Source of the DNA: Gnetum montanum
Taxonomy: Eukaryota > Streptophyta > Gnetopsida > Gnetales > Gnetaceae
NCBI GenBank assembly: GCA_015680685.1
Contig: MNCI01037953.1
Span: forward strand, 1,874,716 to 1,926,492
DNA: 51,777 bases
Direction of reading: 5' to 3'
Part shown: piece by piece, positions 33,178 to 45,199 of the stretch
Layout: each line of letters opens with the position of its first letter
Numbering within the stretch: position 1 is the first letter of the stretch
Notes under the pieces: generated by a model
Seen by the model: the letters and a program-made list of their open reading frames with translations, nothing else
Database searches by the model: none
What the model was told of the DNA's origin: nothing
Made by a program: the position numbers and the translations under genes

Positions 33178-33870
33178 GAAACACTAGAAATTAGTAGGAG
33201 AAAACTCCAAATTGATGAGAATGAATAGAAAAACAACATGTAAAAGTTCAATATCTTAAGAATAAAAATAACAAAGGAGCACAAGTAACCATAAGCATGG
33301 TTTAAGAGTTCAAATTAGCCAAATCAAACATCTAAAAATATCAATATGAAAGATTGAATTTATGAGAAACATTAGAATTAAGTAATGTGCCATCCCTTGT
33401 TAGGATAGAAATGTATTGTAAAAATGTAATTAACCTTCAAATGAAGGGGTGCCTTATTATGAGGAGCTACAATCATTCATGTATCTCTTGGGAATGGGTT
33501 TGACCTATGTCATTTAAGGCTAGGTTTAGAGGTAATGCTAGCATGGAGTTGTGGATCCTAGAAAGGTAAGTGATGAGTGTCAAATGAAGTAGGATAAGAA
33601 GGGACTAATCACCCCTTTGGCTAGATAGCCTAACCATGGTGGCAATGCCAAATTACCTCTAAGGCTTACGTGGCATGGGAAGATAACCTAGAGAACATTA
33701 CAATACACTCTTTTATCAATAAAATTTTTCTTTGTTTTTCTTTCCTATTCCATGTACAAGTTATTCATTTTTCAAGTATTTTATGATATTCCCATTTAAT
33801 TGATTTAAAATGCAATGAATTAAGCGATGAATGATTGTGTTTTTATAGCATCCAAGAATGGGATGTTACA
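33178..33870 (+). repeat. Family B 5' LTR, right part
   Basis: Continuation of the LTR split by element 4. It ends GGGATGTTACA at 33870, a terminus that matches the TGTTATA end at 36108. The preceding 15-20 bases, with TCCAAGAATG, also resemble the bases before 36108. AATAAAA occurs near 33718. Confidence 0.6.
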
Positions 33871-34630
33871 AATTGGCTATCATAAAAATTGAAAATATAA
33901 AATTGAAGGAATCAAAAACTTAAGATTGAGATCACAATATAGATAATGGAAAGAGGAATCCAACAAATTTAGTATGCAACAAATAAATCCCAATGAATAT
34001 GACAAAGATGAAAGTAAGGAAAATAAATTTAAACAAGATACCAAGATGAATAGAAATCTCCAAGACTCCAAACTATACATCGTGGAAAAATAATTACATC
34101 TCACTCATTCAAAATTCTAAAGCTCATCTACAAAGAAAATCACAATAGTTCTAATATTCAATTGCAACCAAGCTCATGAACAAAAAGATCCAATCCCTTT
34201 AAAATTTTGGAAAAAATATCACAAGGCCTATGCCCAAAATAACAAAACAACATTTCCAAATATCATAAATTTAGTTTACAAATCTACCAAAAAAATTATT
34301 CCAAGTGTTCAATGCAAAAACCCTTCCATCCATAAACATCACATCCATATGGAAAAATAAACAAAACCCACCCTACGAATGTGCACAGAAACCTGTAACT
34401 ATAAATAGGAAATAGGCCAAGATAATTTACGTTTGAATATAAATGATGAAAAACCACAAGAAAGAAAAGTAGATCACAAAGATCCAAGAAATCCACATAA
34501 CCAATCCACAATTTTGTAGTACTTACCAACTCTAATATTGCAATACCTCTTCCAAATCATCAAAGTGTGTGAAATAATTAAACCATGGGAGTTGTAATGA
34601 TGATTAACCAAAAAACCATGGAATAGAAGG
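33871..34630 (+). other. Family B internal region
   Basis: It opens with aattggctatcat, which resembles an initiator-Met tRNA primer site (TGGTATCA) with an extra C. The rest is A-rich with no conserved frame. The family A solo LTR interrupts it at GAAGG, and it resumes at 35508-35573. Confidence 0.4.
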
Positions 34631-35502
34631 TGATGAACTATGTTTTTCATAGGCTCCAATATCAGTGTGGCCACGATATCGGGTACACAACATCGAGTAC
34701 GTGATATCGTGGCCCAAGATGTAATATCGTGCATTCGATATCACAGGGTTATTCCTAGGTCTATAAATATAGCCCCTAGGCACATGATTGAAGGGAGTTT
34801 TTTTGGTAGTTAAGTAGCAAAACTCTTGTAGTTTTTTCATTTGAGAGTTACAATATTTTCCAAGTGCCCATAGTAGGAAATCTAAGTGTGATCGGATCTT
34901 TATTCAAGCATTGATGTACCTGAACACACCATTATGTTGGCAATAAAGATGAGCTCTGTAATTCACCTTGCAACACTTGAGACTTTCTTTCTTATGCATT
35001 TATATATATTGTCATTTCATTTAGTTTACATTAATTTTATTCATTCAGTAATTAATTTTGATTCATTAAGCAACTAATTAAAATACACAAACACAACCCC
35101 TTCGAACATACATGTGACACTTGGTAGCTCAAAAATAGTTAGCATTTGACAACCTAGCAATGTTTACACAAATTGCAAGATGTGTTCGAGAAGTGGGAAT
35201 AATTACTTGTGTTAGGATAGATTAGACCATAGTTTACTTAACATTTAATTACTCTTAATTTCATTCTTGTTCTAGGCAAGTAAATTGATAAAACACAAAA
35301 TAATAAAAAACTTATGCCTCAGTCACACTTAACCGTACAATTGCATTTCACAAGTGAGACTAGGAAGACAACTAATGGACAACACACATGCACTCTTTAA
35401 CTCTAGCATACTTAGTAATCAAAGTCTATAGAATTTGAATGGATCACATGTGAATGCCTGTGACTCGTATGGTTGGGTGTAGAAGTACCTTGTTGCTCAT
35501 AA
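34631..35502 (+). mobile_element. Solo LTR of family A
   Basis: An 872-bp LTR starting TGATGAACTATG and ending CTCATAA, flanked by the 5-bp duplication GAAGG (34626-34630 and 35503-35507). It contains GATATC palindromes at about 34672-34745, a CTATAAATA box at 34761, AATAAAG at about 34952 and the family end block. Solo LTRs form by recombination between the two LTRs of one element. Confidence 0.9.
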
Positions 35503-35573
35503 GAAGGAAATACTAATTGCCCAAACTTCCATAAAGCCAAAAGAAAACTACCAAAAATATTTTCCATCTTAAA

Positions 35574-36108
35574 TGTAACTCCCTCTTCCACTCATGTAAC
35601 TCTCTCACATATCATAATCATTAAAAGAGAAAAATACCATAAAAATATACAATGCTAAAAATATAATCCAAAACCTCCTAACATAGATAAGTCTAAAATA
35701 AATACATGTAAAAATATACATATCACACATGTTAACATATAAGAGCTAACTATCACATATCCTCTAGCTCATACCATGCATTATAGAGCAAAATAATAAT
35801 AATAAGTAAACAAATACCTAATCACAAGCCATGCTTTGCTCCCAGCCAAATCTTATAAGATCCTATCATACTCAATAATAGGATTAGTAAATAATATAAT
35901 AATAAAAGAAAATATACATATAATTAAATACTAATAATTACATAATATTAACCAAGAATCTAGATAACCTAAAGCTCATCATCAATATCATCATCATAAT
36001 GCATAAAATATACCAAACCAGACATGTATATAAACATGAAAATGCTAGCATAACCTTTTTTGCAAGAATCATACATACCAAGGATGTCCAAAAATACATG
36101 TTGTTATA
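35574..36108 (+). repeat. Possible 3' LTR of family B (short, divergent)
   Basis: It starts TGTAACTCCCTCTTCC, similar to the 17405 start. It has a weak match with 17725-17790 (aatgctaaaaa and ataatatccaaa words) and ends TGTTATA at the TTTTA duplication. It is 1.9 kb shorter than the 5' LTR, so it must be internally deleted if the call is right. The outer end is firm; the inner end is a guess. Confidence 0.4.
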
Positions 36109-36385
36109 TTTTAAGTATGTGATGTATGTTGCCTTAGTTTGATTGTATATATGATTATAAAGGCATCCTTGCAATGCTTCTAACCTTGGACTAATGTGTG
36201 GCATGTGAGCTATGTACTTATGTTGTGCTTACAAGTTCTTGAGCATATTGAGGTGTAGTCCACCTTGAGTTTGCTTTGGAATATTTTACTATAAAAATCT
36301 TAGGTGGTGCTAAGTAGTGCTTTCCCAAAGTAGTGTTATTATACCATGGATCCAATAGCAATAGCTTTCCCACTTATGGCATAGA
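36109..36385 (+). repeat. Old dispersed repeat, copy B, right part
   Basis: It resumes the alignment with copy A (about 7455-7715) directly after the family B insertion, with blocks such as ttataaaggcatcct and ggaatattttacta. With 17100-17404 it reconstitutes one repeat. Confidence 0.8.
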
Positions 36386-37329
36386 TCTAGTTCCTCACTA
36401 AATATATGCATGGTTCTCTAGTGCTAGTAGAAGAAAATGGGATGGATTAATTAGTGTTATGTGTGCATTTCATCAAATAAAGTTCCATATTGAACCTATT
36501 CAGTACTCTTACATCATCATCACATTTGTAATCTTACCTATCCACGAACTAACTCTTAGGGTAAGCATTCATAAAGCACATTAATTGATTTCTCATAAAT
36601 ACATAAAACATAAACAAAAGAATATGAAAATAAAAATTGATTAATCATCAATAAAAAAAGAATAAACAAACAAAAAATCATATAAAAAATCAGAAATCAA
36701 AATTAATAAATATATATGCTAAAAAACATGCACACAGAATCACACCAAACCAAAAGAATAAGAAATTATAGAATGATATATTATTAGTTTCAAATAATAT
36801 GCACAAAGAAACAAACCATACTCTATCACTAAATCCATTATGTGAAGGCCTCTTCCCTTACAACTACGTTTAAGGTTGGCACCTGACAACCTAGTTTTTG
36901 ATCAACATCACCAAATGGCCAAAGAGGTAAATGAAATTTTTTGTAGCATCTTAGGTGTTGGTCTTGAAGGTTGAATTTTTAAGATGAAGCTTCATTCCTT
37001 CCTCTTGTGGATGTTTTAATGTTGCCTTTATCTAAAGAAGGAGTGAAAACTTCATTTGCTTGATTTGTTCCAAATGTAACTTAAACTAGGAATCTCTTAC
37101 TTAATAAGACATTGAACTATTCCCTTGAATTGCTTATCAATACCTAATAAGTTAACTATAGAAAATGCTATGTATTAACAAATAAACAAGCCAAACAAAA
37201 TCCATGACATCTTTTAACTAAAAACAATTTGACCATAGTACATAAGATATAATAAAGGACACTAACATTTTCATGAACCTAGGAATGTTGAGTTATAAAG
37301 TTCTAATTTGATCATTTTTATTGGGGGTC
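36386..37329. other. AT-rich region, nothing recognised
   Basis: Very AT-rich, with short A/T runs and no supported ORF, repeat or RNA gene. Confidence 0.5.
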
Positions 37330-37838
37330 AATATTGTTAGCAAGGCATTCTTCCAAGCCTCTAGTATACATATTCTTCATCTTATTATTGAAGTGCATCA
37401 AATTATTCTTAAAGAAAAAAATCACAGTAGAAGAAATCAAAGTAGTTTCCTTTAGTTTAGTAGATGGTAAAGCTCCAGGTTTTGATGGTTTTTCTATCAA
37501 ATTTTTAAAGAAGCATTAGGACATCGTTGAAGATGATCTCTTTCATGTTTTCCAAGAAGTCACCAAAAAAATTTTCTTTTGGTAAAAATATTAATTAAAA
37601 ATGATTCATCTTCTTTTTAAGAATGAAGATCTTGAACATATTGGTGATTAGAGGTCTATTACTCTTATTAACAATACTTATAAAATTTTAGCTAAATAAA
37701 TGACTTGTAAAATTCAGAAGATTGTTGAAGATATCATCAGACCTGAGTAGACTAGTTTTGTTAAAGGCAAAGATACTAACCAAGAAATTTCTTTTATTAA
37801 GTCAGATTATTTCAAAGCTTCTAACAAGTTTGGGGGGG
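37330..37838 (+). pseudogene. LINE (L1-like) reverse transcriptase, N-terminal part
   Basis: The + reading contains DGKAPGFDGFSIKFLKKH at about 37464-37516, the diagnostic start of the plant L1 reverse transcriptase domain. After a TAG it continues through DLFHVF, then the equivalent of IGDYRSITLINNTYKILAK (about 37640-37697), then IIRPExTSFVKGKDTN. These blocks appear in the correct order and spacing. Stops and frameshifts make it non-functional. Non-LTR elements copy their RNA at a nicked chromosomal target. The palm-domain part that should follow is displaced by the 37839 segment. Confidence 0.82.
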
Positions 37839-38500
37839 TGTCAGACCCCAAAAAGAGAATTTTATTAATAGAAAACAAAATTTAGTACATAGGCTACTTC
37901 AAGACATATAGAATGAGGAAAGGAGGAAGAGAAACCATGTTGACTGAGACTATTATAGAGGAAACATGTTAAACTTAGCATTCCACAGGGTGTGGAAATG
38001 CATTCCAAAGATCAACCATTCGCTGAAATGTGTGTATCTTTTCCTGGATGTGGATTGTCGAATGAGAAAAAAGGTGGAAGAAAGAGGAAAAGGGCCAAAT
38101 GGTGTAGAAAACTGTGGCTTAATTAGGAGACTTTCTTCTGAAGCGAGGCTTGATGATGGTGATTATTTGGATCTCCGATATGACTCCATGGATGCAATAA
38201 GAAAAACAACTGGTTAGCATTCATCTTGAATTTTGGGGCTTGAGATATAATTTGGAAGTGAACATGATGAAGAATTTGCATTTTTTTCCGAAGTAGTTAG
38301 TTGTAAGAAGTTTGAAATAATTGTCTTTTGAAAAAGTGTGGTACATCTACGTTTCCAAATATTATATAAGATGATGGGCCTAAGGATCTTCCATAGGAAA
38401 TGAGAGTTTTTGAACCTGATAGGTAAGAAACCAAACATTACGGCCTCTTGTGTAAGAGTGCTTGAGGGAAAAACCTTAGAATTTCATTATCTCATGTCTC
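37839..38500 (-). other. Foreign segment interrupting the LINE
   Basis: The LINE reading breaks at GGGGGG/TGTCAGACCCC and LINE-like text resumes near 38510. On the minus strand, 38438-38214 reads a frame with FLWKILRPIILYNIWKRR, which resembles the linker beside the zinc finger or RNase H at LINE 3' ends. The segment's minus-strand end has AATAAAATT. A 5'-truncated second LINE in reverse orientation would explain this. A solo LTR with a TGTCAGACCCC start is the alternative. No clear target duplication was found. Confidence 0.4.
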
Positions 38501-39800
38501 TATAAACTAGGATTTGATCATTATTTTATTTGACTTGTTTGAGCCCTACTCACTAATGCTAATGCTCAAGTTGCTACTAATTCTAGATTAAGCTCCTCAT
38601 TTTCTCTTCAATGATCAATTCGTTAAAGTTGTCTTCCAGCTCCCTATCCTTTTATTAATATTACAAATTTTCTTTCACATCATTTGCATTATGATCTACA
38701 AAATAATTTTATTAAGGAAATATTAATTGATGATCAAGGTAAGAAATTACTTAACATGTATTTTACCGATGATTCTTTTTTAATGATCAAGAATTCTCTA
38801 CAACATATTATACTCTTTTAGCTAGAGTGGAGGATTACTACATGTTATTTGGTTCTCAAATCAATTGACAAAAATATTTTATTTATTGTAATAGTAATAT
38901 TGATGAGTGGGTTACTCTCAAGCCTTAAAAAATATTGAAAAACAAAATTCGTTTTAAAAACTTTAGGAATACCCTTTTCTTTTGAGCCTATCTTACTATA
39001 TTCTAGAATTATTTGATTGATAAAATTGAAAAGAAGATTGATAAAAGGAAAGAAAAAATTATTATCAGTAACTTAATAAATGGATCCCCAAAAATGAATA
39101 ATAATATTTTAAAAAATCAAAGTATGTCAAATCATTAAAGAGCGAGTCTAAAGAAAAAGCCCAACAGTTTTGGGAATGCCTTTTGATGCAGACTTACTTA
39201 ATTTCATTTGAGGATAACTTGATAAATGGATCCCAAAAAAATATTAAGAATATTTATTTAAAGTTGATAATAGTTTGTATCAAGCTTTTCTAAACAATTT
39301 CTTTTGAGGGTATCATGACAACAAACATTATGCTTAGAAAAATGTCCTTAGGCTAGCATAGGATGCTAGTACTAGGCTTTAAACTCATTATCTTTGGATG
39401 CATGGTAGAACACCTTGTGTTTACCATTTTCCAAATAATTTTTAAAAAGGTTGCAAATGCGTTTTCCTTTTTAACTCCAAAGTTACATATGAGATAATTA
39501 CTAAGAATGATTTTATTCATAATAAATTTAATAAAGCTTGGAGAATGCTATTCTCACCATAATTTTGGATGAGAAAAAATGCAAGGTATTTAAAAAGTTT
39601 CCACTTATATTAAAAATTTGATTTTTTTTAATAATGTCTAATACATCATGGTGTTCCTATCAATACTCCTCATCTCCATATCAAAATTTTTTCTTCTTGA
39701 TGTCCTCTTTGTATAAGTAAATACTCATTTTTACATGGTTTTTTTTACTCAGGTTGCATATCATGCTTGGAAATGGACATTGAAAATTTGCAACAACTTT
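38501..39800 (+). pseudogene. LINE reverse transcriptase, catalytic and C-terminal part
   Basis: MYFTDDSF at about 38756-38779 corresponds to the (F/Y)xDD catalytic motif of non-LTR reverse transcriptases. It is followed by a leucine-rich connection region with stops. Further down, about 39640-39790 reads VPINTPHLHIKIF, then CPLC and a later HGFFYSGC, matching the zinc-binding domain (zf-RVT) that follows RT in plant L1 elements. It belongs with 37330-37838 as one element. Many frameshifts are present, and the 3' end is not defined. Confidence 0.7.
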
Positions 39801-42649
39801 TAACTAAGCATTAATGATATCATTCTTAGTAATTGTCTTACTTTTTCTACTAACTTTCTTTGTATTTGAAAGAGTCTTTAGCTATTTTTTTCTCTATTTT
39901 ATTTAGAAGTTGTATTATCCTATTATTTTTCAACAAGATGAACATAACTATGATCATTCTATAGGAGTTAAATATCACATTCTTAAAGATGTTGCATTTT
40001 AGTTATAGCCTCAAGCAGAAAAAATTTTAGTGCAAATTGAACAATTTACTTATTTCTTGCAACATTAATTCCTTCCCTTTTTTTTGGACTCTAAGTTAGA
40101 AAAAATTTCAACTTTTGTTGCATTTTGTTTCATTTTTTTATTTTTATTTTTGGATATAGTTTTCTTCTCTTTATAAAAAAACCATTTAGTAAGAAGTAAA
40201 AACCTCTAAGAGCACTTTTAAATAAGGATAATTTTTAATCCTTTTACTTGTAAAAACCTATGTACCAAACACAAGGGAGTAGGCCCTATAGGCACCTAGA
40301 GCAAGTTAGATAGCATATCTACTACAAGCTATAGAGCTGAAAAGAAAGCAAAGCACAAGAGAATAGAGTAGAGTTATCGAGAGTAGTAGAAGGATAGACC
40401 AATGAAGTAATAGTGGAAAGTAGGTTTGTAGAAAGTAACAAAGATCAACACATAAAAAATAGATTTTTGGTGACCAATGTTGTAGTGTGCAACAAAGCTG
40501 CAAAGACTATTTATGGATAGGAACAAAGGGCAAAGTGAAGAGATGCAAAGCAAGGCTACCACAAACAATTGACCCAAGTAAAGGTTTTTCAAGATTGATT
40601 GTAAGGATGAAAATCTAAAAAGATATCCTTAAAATATTTTGGCTTTTTCTTTAGGCTCTCTCTTCTATGTTGATGATGTGATGTACTTTGAAATTTTTAA
40701 ATTGTTATTTATTTATTGAGATCTATTACCATCCTCACCATCCACCTCTTTAATTAAGATGAGAATCATCTTCTCCTTTAACCATTACTTTTTATGCAAT
40801 TTTTTATTATTAATATTATTTTTAGAACTCGTATACCCTCTAAAATAATGATTAGCTAGAAGAAAAAAATTCTAAATCTATGTAAAATTAGAAGTGAAGG
40901 CTACAAGTTTTCATGATAAGAATAAAATAACTCTTTAGCTAAACAAAAAATCTATAACAAATAACTAGATGACCATATGTACCTTAGGCATGAATCCTTC
41001 ATTTTTTTTAAAATAATGTTTTACTATGAACCTAGATCTTTAAAATGCCCAAAAGAAATAAGGAATTAATAGACTTGACTTTGTTCAAGTCGTTGCTATT
41101 GTATAACTACTAGAATTTCAATTTTATCAATGATTGATGTTCAAATTTCATGAACTTACAATCTTCAATTTTTCTTAAAGAAATTTTTTTCTTCATATCT
41201 CATGATGTTTAGATTTACATAATTCATTCATCAACTATTATTTTGTGATCCACTATGTATGGTTCATCATAGCTCATAATTCTATGTATCATGGCTTCTC
41301 CAATTCATGAATATAACTCTTACTCTTTGTAACAATCATTCTCATCATTTTTTGAGTTATAACTATTATCTTGATTTATATGCTAACTTACATTATATTA
41401 GAGTTCTTCATTTTTTTTTATTTAAGCATAGTGAAAACTTGGATTGGTAACACAACCCTACCATGATAATAAGGTAGATGTAACTCACTATAAGAGTGTC
41501 TCACTCAAGGTTTAAATTTGAAGCAATCAATGCCTATCAAAAGGAATTTCACTAGTAAAAAAGTTCAAAATTTTATATATTTTTTCAATAAAATACATTT
41601 TTTAGTTTTTAACCTATCATATGGATTTGATAACTTGCCTTTCAATTTTGATCCCTAGTTCCATCACTAGATTGCCTCATTGATGATACGTCCAAAAGCA
41701 AAGGTAGACATTGAACCCACAACTTTCCTCATGAGAGATGAGTATCTTAAGCACTCTACTACATTAGTGAATGTAATTCTTCATGAAATCTCATAATGCG
41801 ATTGAAAATTTTCCTATGATTGATCTTATGTAGGACTTGAATCATACGAACATTGCTTCATTATCATAACTTGACCTTCCCATGCTAAGACATTTCATAT
41901 GCTTAGTCTAACATTCACTTTGTAGTTTGTGGATTGGCTTTACCTTTTCTTTCCTTCTTATCACATTAGTTCTTCACTTGGTTAGCTCACGAGTTTACTC
42001 TACTTGCTTTCTCATATTATTTTTTGCACTCCAAGCTTCTTTTGGGTACTAAGTGTTTATAATTGTCACATAGTTTGTAAATGTCTATTTATAAAGTTTT
42101 TATGGTGATAACCTAGTTTGTAAATGTCTAATAATTTATTTTGTCATCTTCTATGAAGTCTTCCATAGGTCAATTTTCTCAACTGAAAATGTGTCTTTTT
42201 CTTCCTTCTCATAGATTCTTTTAAATCTCTAGAAAAATAACTCCTTTTACATATTTAAAAACTTAAACTAATATCTTTTTCCTCCTTTCCATAGCTTCTT
42301 TTAAATCTTCAAAAAAAAAAACTATTACGGGTCATGATTACTATTATTACTTTATACATGCTTTTATTTCGTATTTTTTCCTAGTATTTTTTGTGAATTT
42401 AACTATGATGACTTCTTGGTCATCATATATTGTAAATGGAATTGGAAATGCTTAGTTACATCCTTGTGAGACTACAAAAGTCTTATAGCACAAAAATTAT
42501 TTATTACAAGGCCTTGATATGGTCATGATGGGTCTTGAACACCTCATTAAGGAAATAATCCAAAATTGACACCTGGAGATCAAAAAAAAACTATAAAGTT
42601 GTTGCCTAAATACTATATTTAAGTATAAAGGTATTAAGAAATAAGATAA
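39801..42649. other. AT-rich region, nothing recognised
   Basis: About 2.8 kb with T-rich and A-rich runs. Short ORFs (for example 40306-40592 on -) are low-complexity. No domain, LTR terminus or RNA gene was recognised. Confidence 0.5.
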
Positions 42650-43760
42650 TTCAAAAAGGTATGCTCTTCATCTTCTACTACTACACCTATACAAAATCTA
42701 CATATTCATTGTTCTCTTTGAAGATAGTGAGATCTCATATGAGCATGTGAGGACATTCATTATTTTAATTCATCAATGAAGATGCCAAATAAAGTGGGGG
42801 AAGGTGGAAATTTCTATTTCAGCCCAATATTGCTATTTAGAAAAAAATTTTCATGTGTGTTATTATTCAAGAACATTATTTGTATTGAACTATACAACTT
42901 GTGAATAGCAAATAGAAGTTCTTCAAGAATATTAATATCTTGCAATCATCTTCATAATTTTTACTGAATAACAAAGTCATAAGCTTTGGAACAATCCAAA
43001 AAGCAAAGATAAACCTTATTAGATAGTCATTTAGCTTTTTCCATATAATACCTTAACATAATCAAGTGATCCACTATAGAGTGATGTTCCTTGAAAATTT
43101 CTTGTGAGCTTCCCCAAACAATATTTAATTTTGCCCAACTATTAAGCCTTCTCTTAAGGATATTGCCTAACAATTTTGCAAAGAGATGGCTAATCATAAT
43201 AATTCTATAATTTTTAAGGTTATTTTTATCACCTTTTTTGAACAACATTACTACTTTATTAATGTACAAATATTTTGGAAGCCATTATGGATGGCTATAT
43301 TTAAAAGCTTACAAAATTTTGTACAAACCATGGTTCCTTCCCATTTATGTAGCTCTACATATAACCTTGGAGCATCTATTGTTTTACTAGAAGCTAGTTA
43401 AGAAAATCCTATTTTTGTCTTAGTTTGAGTGATGTATAAAGGCACCTAAGAGGTGAGGTAAATATGGACAACTAGTTCATGTTTAAAGAGAGCTCCAAAG
43501 AAATTAGTTATTATTGAAAAATCATAATTCCAAGTTTTTTTTGTCTTTTTAACTAAAAGGTTGTCAAAATGCCTTATGATTCTTATTAATCATATTGAGT
43601 AGTTGTACCTAATGCTCCTTGATAAATTTCCTTTTCTTCCATTGAATAAGCTTGTTATATGTTTTAATGACATCTAGATCATGATTAGTTCTTTTAATTT
43701 CCAATTGAACTTATATACACTCAGTGTTGAACCACAAGTTTTTTTCCCTATATTTTGACA
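42650..43760 (-). pseudogene. Second LINE-type reverse transcriptase fragment
   Basis: On the minus strand, 43269-43027 reads VVMLFKKGDKNNLKNYR, then FAKLLGNILKRRLNSWAK, then EHHSIVDHLIMLRYYMEK. This is the order of RT blocks 0-2 in a non-LTR class that carries FKKGDKxxxxNYR and a HSTxDH motif. After one stop the reading continues with VYLCFLDCSKAYDFV (catalytic block A, Asp at the conserved position). About 200 bp later comes SPTLFGIFIDEL at about 42760-42806 (block B). Upstream (43680-43560) a basic LIQWKKRKFIKEH linker is visible. It differs clearly from the L1-like copy at 37330. The YxDD region was not found, so the fragment is truncated. Confidence 0.75.
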
Positions 43761-43984
43761 ATGATGTCACATTGGAAGTCACCATTATTAGAACTTTTAT
43801 AATTCTCTTATGACCTTCATTGTGAGCCCAAAGTCTATTGAATTCCTCTCTATATTGTTGTTATTGATTATCTGTTAATTTAACATTATATATCTTTTTT
43901 TTTCTTGGCAATATTGCATACAACTTTGATATTTGATGAAATGTTAATAAGTCACCTACATTGAAGCATGCTTGTCAACGCATC

Positions 43985-44835
43985 TGATGAGTGGCAAGGT
44001 ACCCCTACACTCAACCATGAGAATATGAGCATTTCACGCACAATTAGGTTGAACTCCGCAGACCAACCAGTTGTGGTATCTAGATAGTTACTCATTGATC
44101 GCAGTTCGTTGTCTTCCAACTTGGACTAGTATTTGCTTTGTCACATATGGTTTAGTCCAGAGTGAGGTGTATGATGTGATCCTAGACTAGTGCTACTCCT
44201 AGAGGCAATGGAAAATAACTTTGATTAAGCTAAGAGGTAAAAGGTGAAGAGAGTCTAAGCTAGCCTAAGTGCAATGAGCATCTGTCCTTAATCATCCATA
44301 CACATCTTGGACATCGTGTACTACTATTGGGATTACCAAGCACATGTCCTAGGTATGCTACTGGGATACCAAGTAGTCACACTTAAATGCTCATGATTAA
44401 GTCATACTCATTCCACATTTACTAACAGGGGTAGGAGAGGAAGGTAGAGAGAGATTAATTAAGGAAGCAATAAATAACAATTAAATAATTAAACTAAGTG
44501 AATGTTGCAATGATGAAGTAATCTCATTTTTTATTTCCAGTCATGTGCATGTCCAAGTACATCACACTTGAATGAAGGTGTCGTACAATTACAATCATCA
44601 CACTACGGGCATGCACTGGGAGAAAGGGTTGAGAAGAACTAAAAATGAAAACTAACTTCTAACTGAACTACTCACTGATTGACTCCTTGCACCTACATGT
44701 GTATTTATAGGTCCACACAGGAGCCATAATATCATGTATCTGATATCACTAGCCAAGCCATGATATCGTGTACCCAACATCGTGGATTTGATATCGCACG
44801 TTTCATATCAGAGCCTAATGAATCATGATTCATCA
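43985..44835 (-). repeat. 3' LTR of element 3
   Basis: An 851-bp LTR. Its minus-strand start is TGATGAATCATGATTCATT and its end is CTCATCAG-free CTCATCA at 43985. TATA-like tatttata lies at about 44702-44709, with decayed GATATC copies at about 44727-44810. Confidence 0.9.
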
Positions 44836-44848
44836 TACCCCCATGACT
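44836..44848 (-). other. Polypurine tract of element 3
   Basis: AGTCATGGGGGTA on the minus strand directly abuts the LTR. It is identical to the tract of element 1. Confidence 0.85.
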
Positions 44849-45199
44849 AAATGAAAACTTGTCCTCGATTCATACAAAATGAGAACAAGCCCATTGATTA
44901 CACAGTGGATAGGTATGGGATTATTGACTGACTAGGAATTATTCATGCTACAATGGAGAATTGAATAGAACAAAATTGGGACACAAACAAAAAATTATAA
45001 AATTGCAAAATTTTATTGGAACTCATGTGGTTCTAGGTGGTAGTGGCTCCTTCATGGGTCACTTCCCCTTGTCTTGTGCTCCAGGTTTTGGGATTTGGTG
45101 GCTTTAAGGAAGTGCCTAGAGCTTTTCCTCTTTGGTTTGGGGATCCTATGCCATCCATGATAATGCTCTAATGTTTGATGGAGTTAGCACTTCCCATGG

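Larger units (their letters stand above)
17405..36108 (+). mobile_element. Family B LTR retroelement, host of nested insertions
   Basis: The outer boundaries are supported in two ways: the 5-bp duplication TTTTA (17400-17404, 36109-36113), and the paralogue at 7145-7715 that is continuous across this point. It starts TGTAATACCCTCC and ends TGTTATA. Removing the nested element (19137-33172) and the solo LTR (34631-35502) leaves about 3.8 kb: a 5' LTR of about 2.4 kb ending GGGATGTTACA at 33870, a short internal part and a poorly matched 3' end. No coding region is recognised, so it was non-autonomous or heavily deleted. Plus orientation is inferred from the LTR end followed by ttggctatca, which resembles an initiator-Met primer site with one inserted base. 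Confidence 0.7.

Noticed and set aside
37966-38217. 83-codon ORF on + inside the LINE insert
   Set aside because: No recognisable domain. It overlaps a segment better explained as mobile-element sequence on the other strand.
40306-40592. Two overlapping minus-strand ORFs rich in Leu, Phe and Cys
   Set aside because: Chance openings in AT-rich DNA with no flanking LTR, LINE or gene signature.
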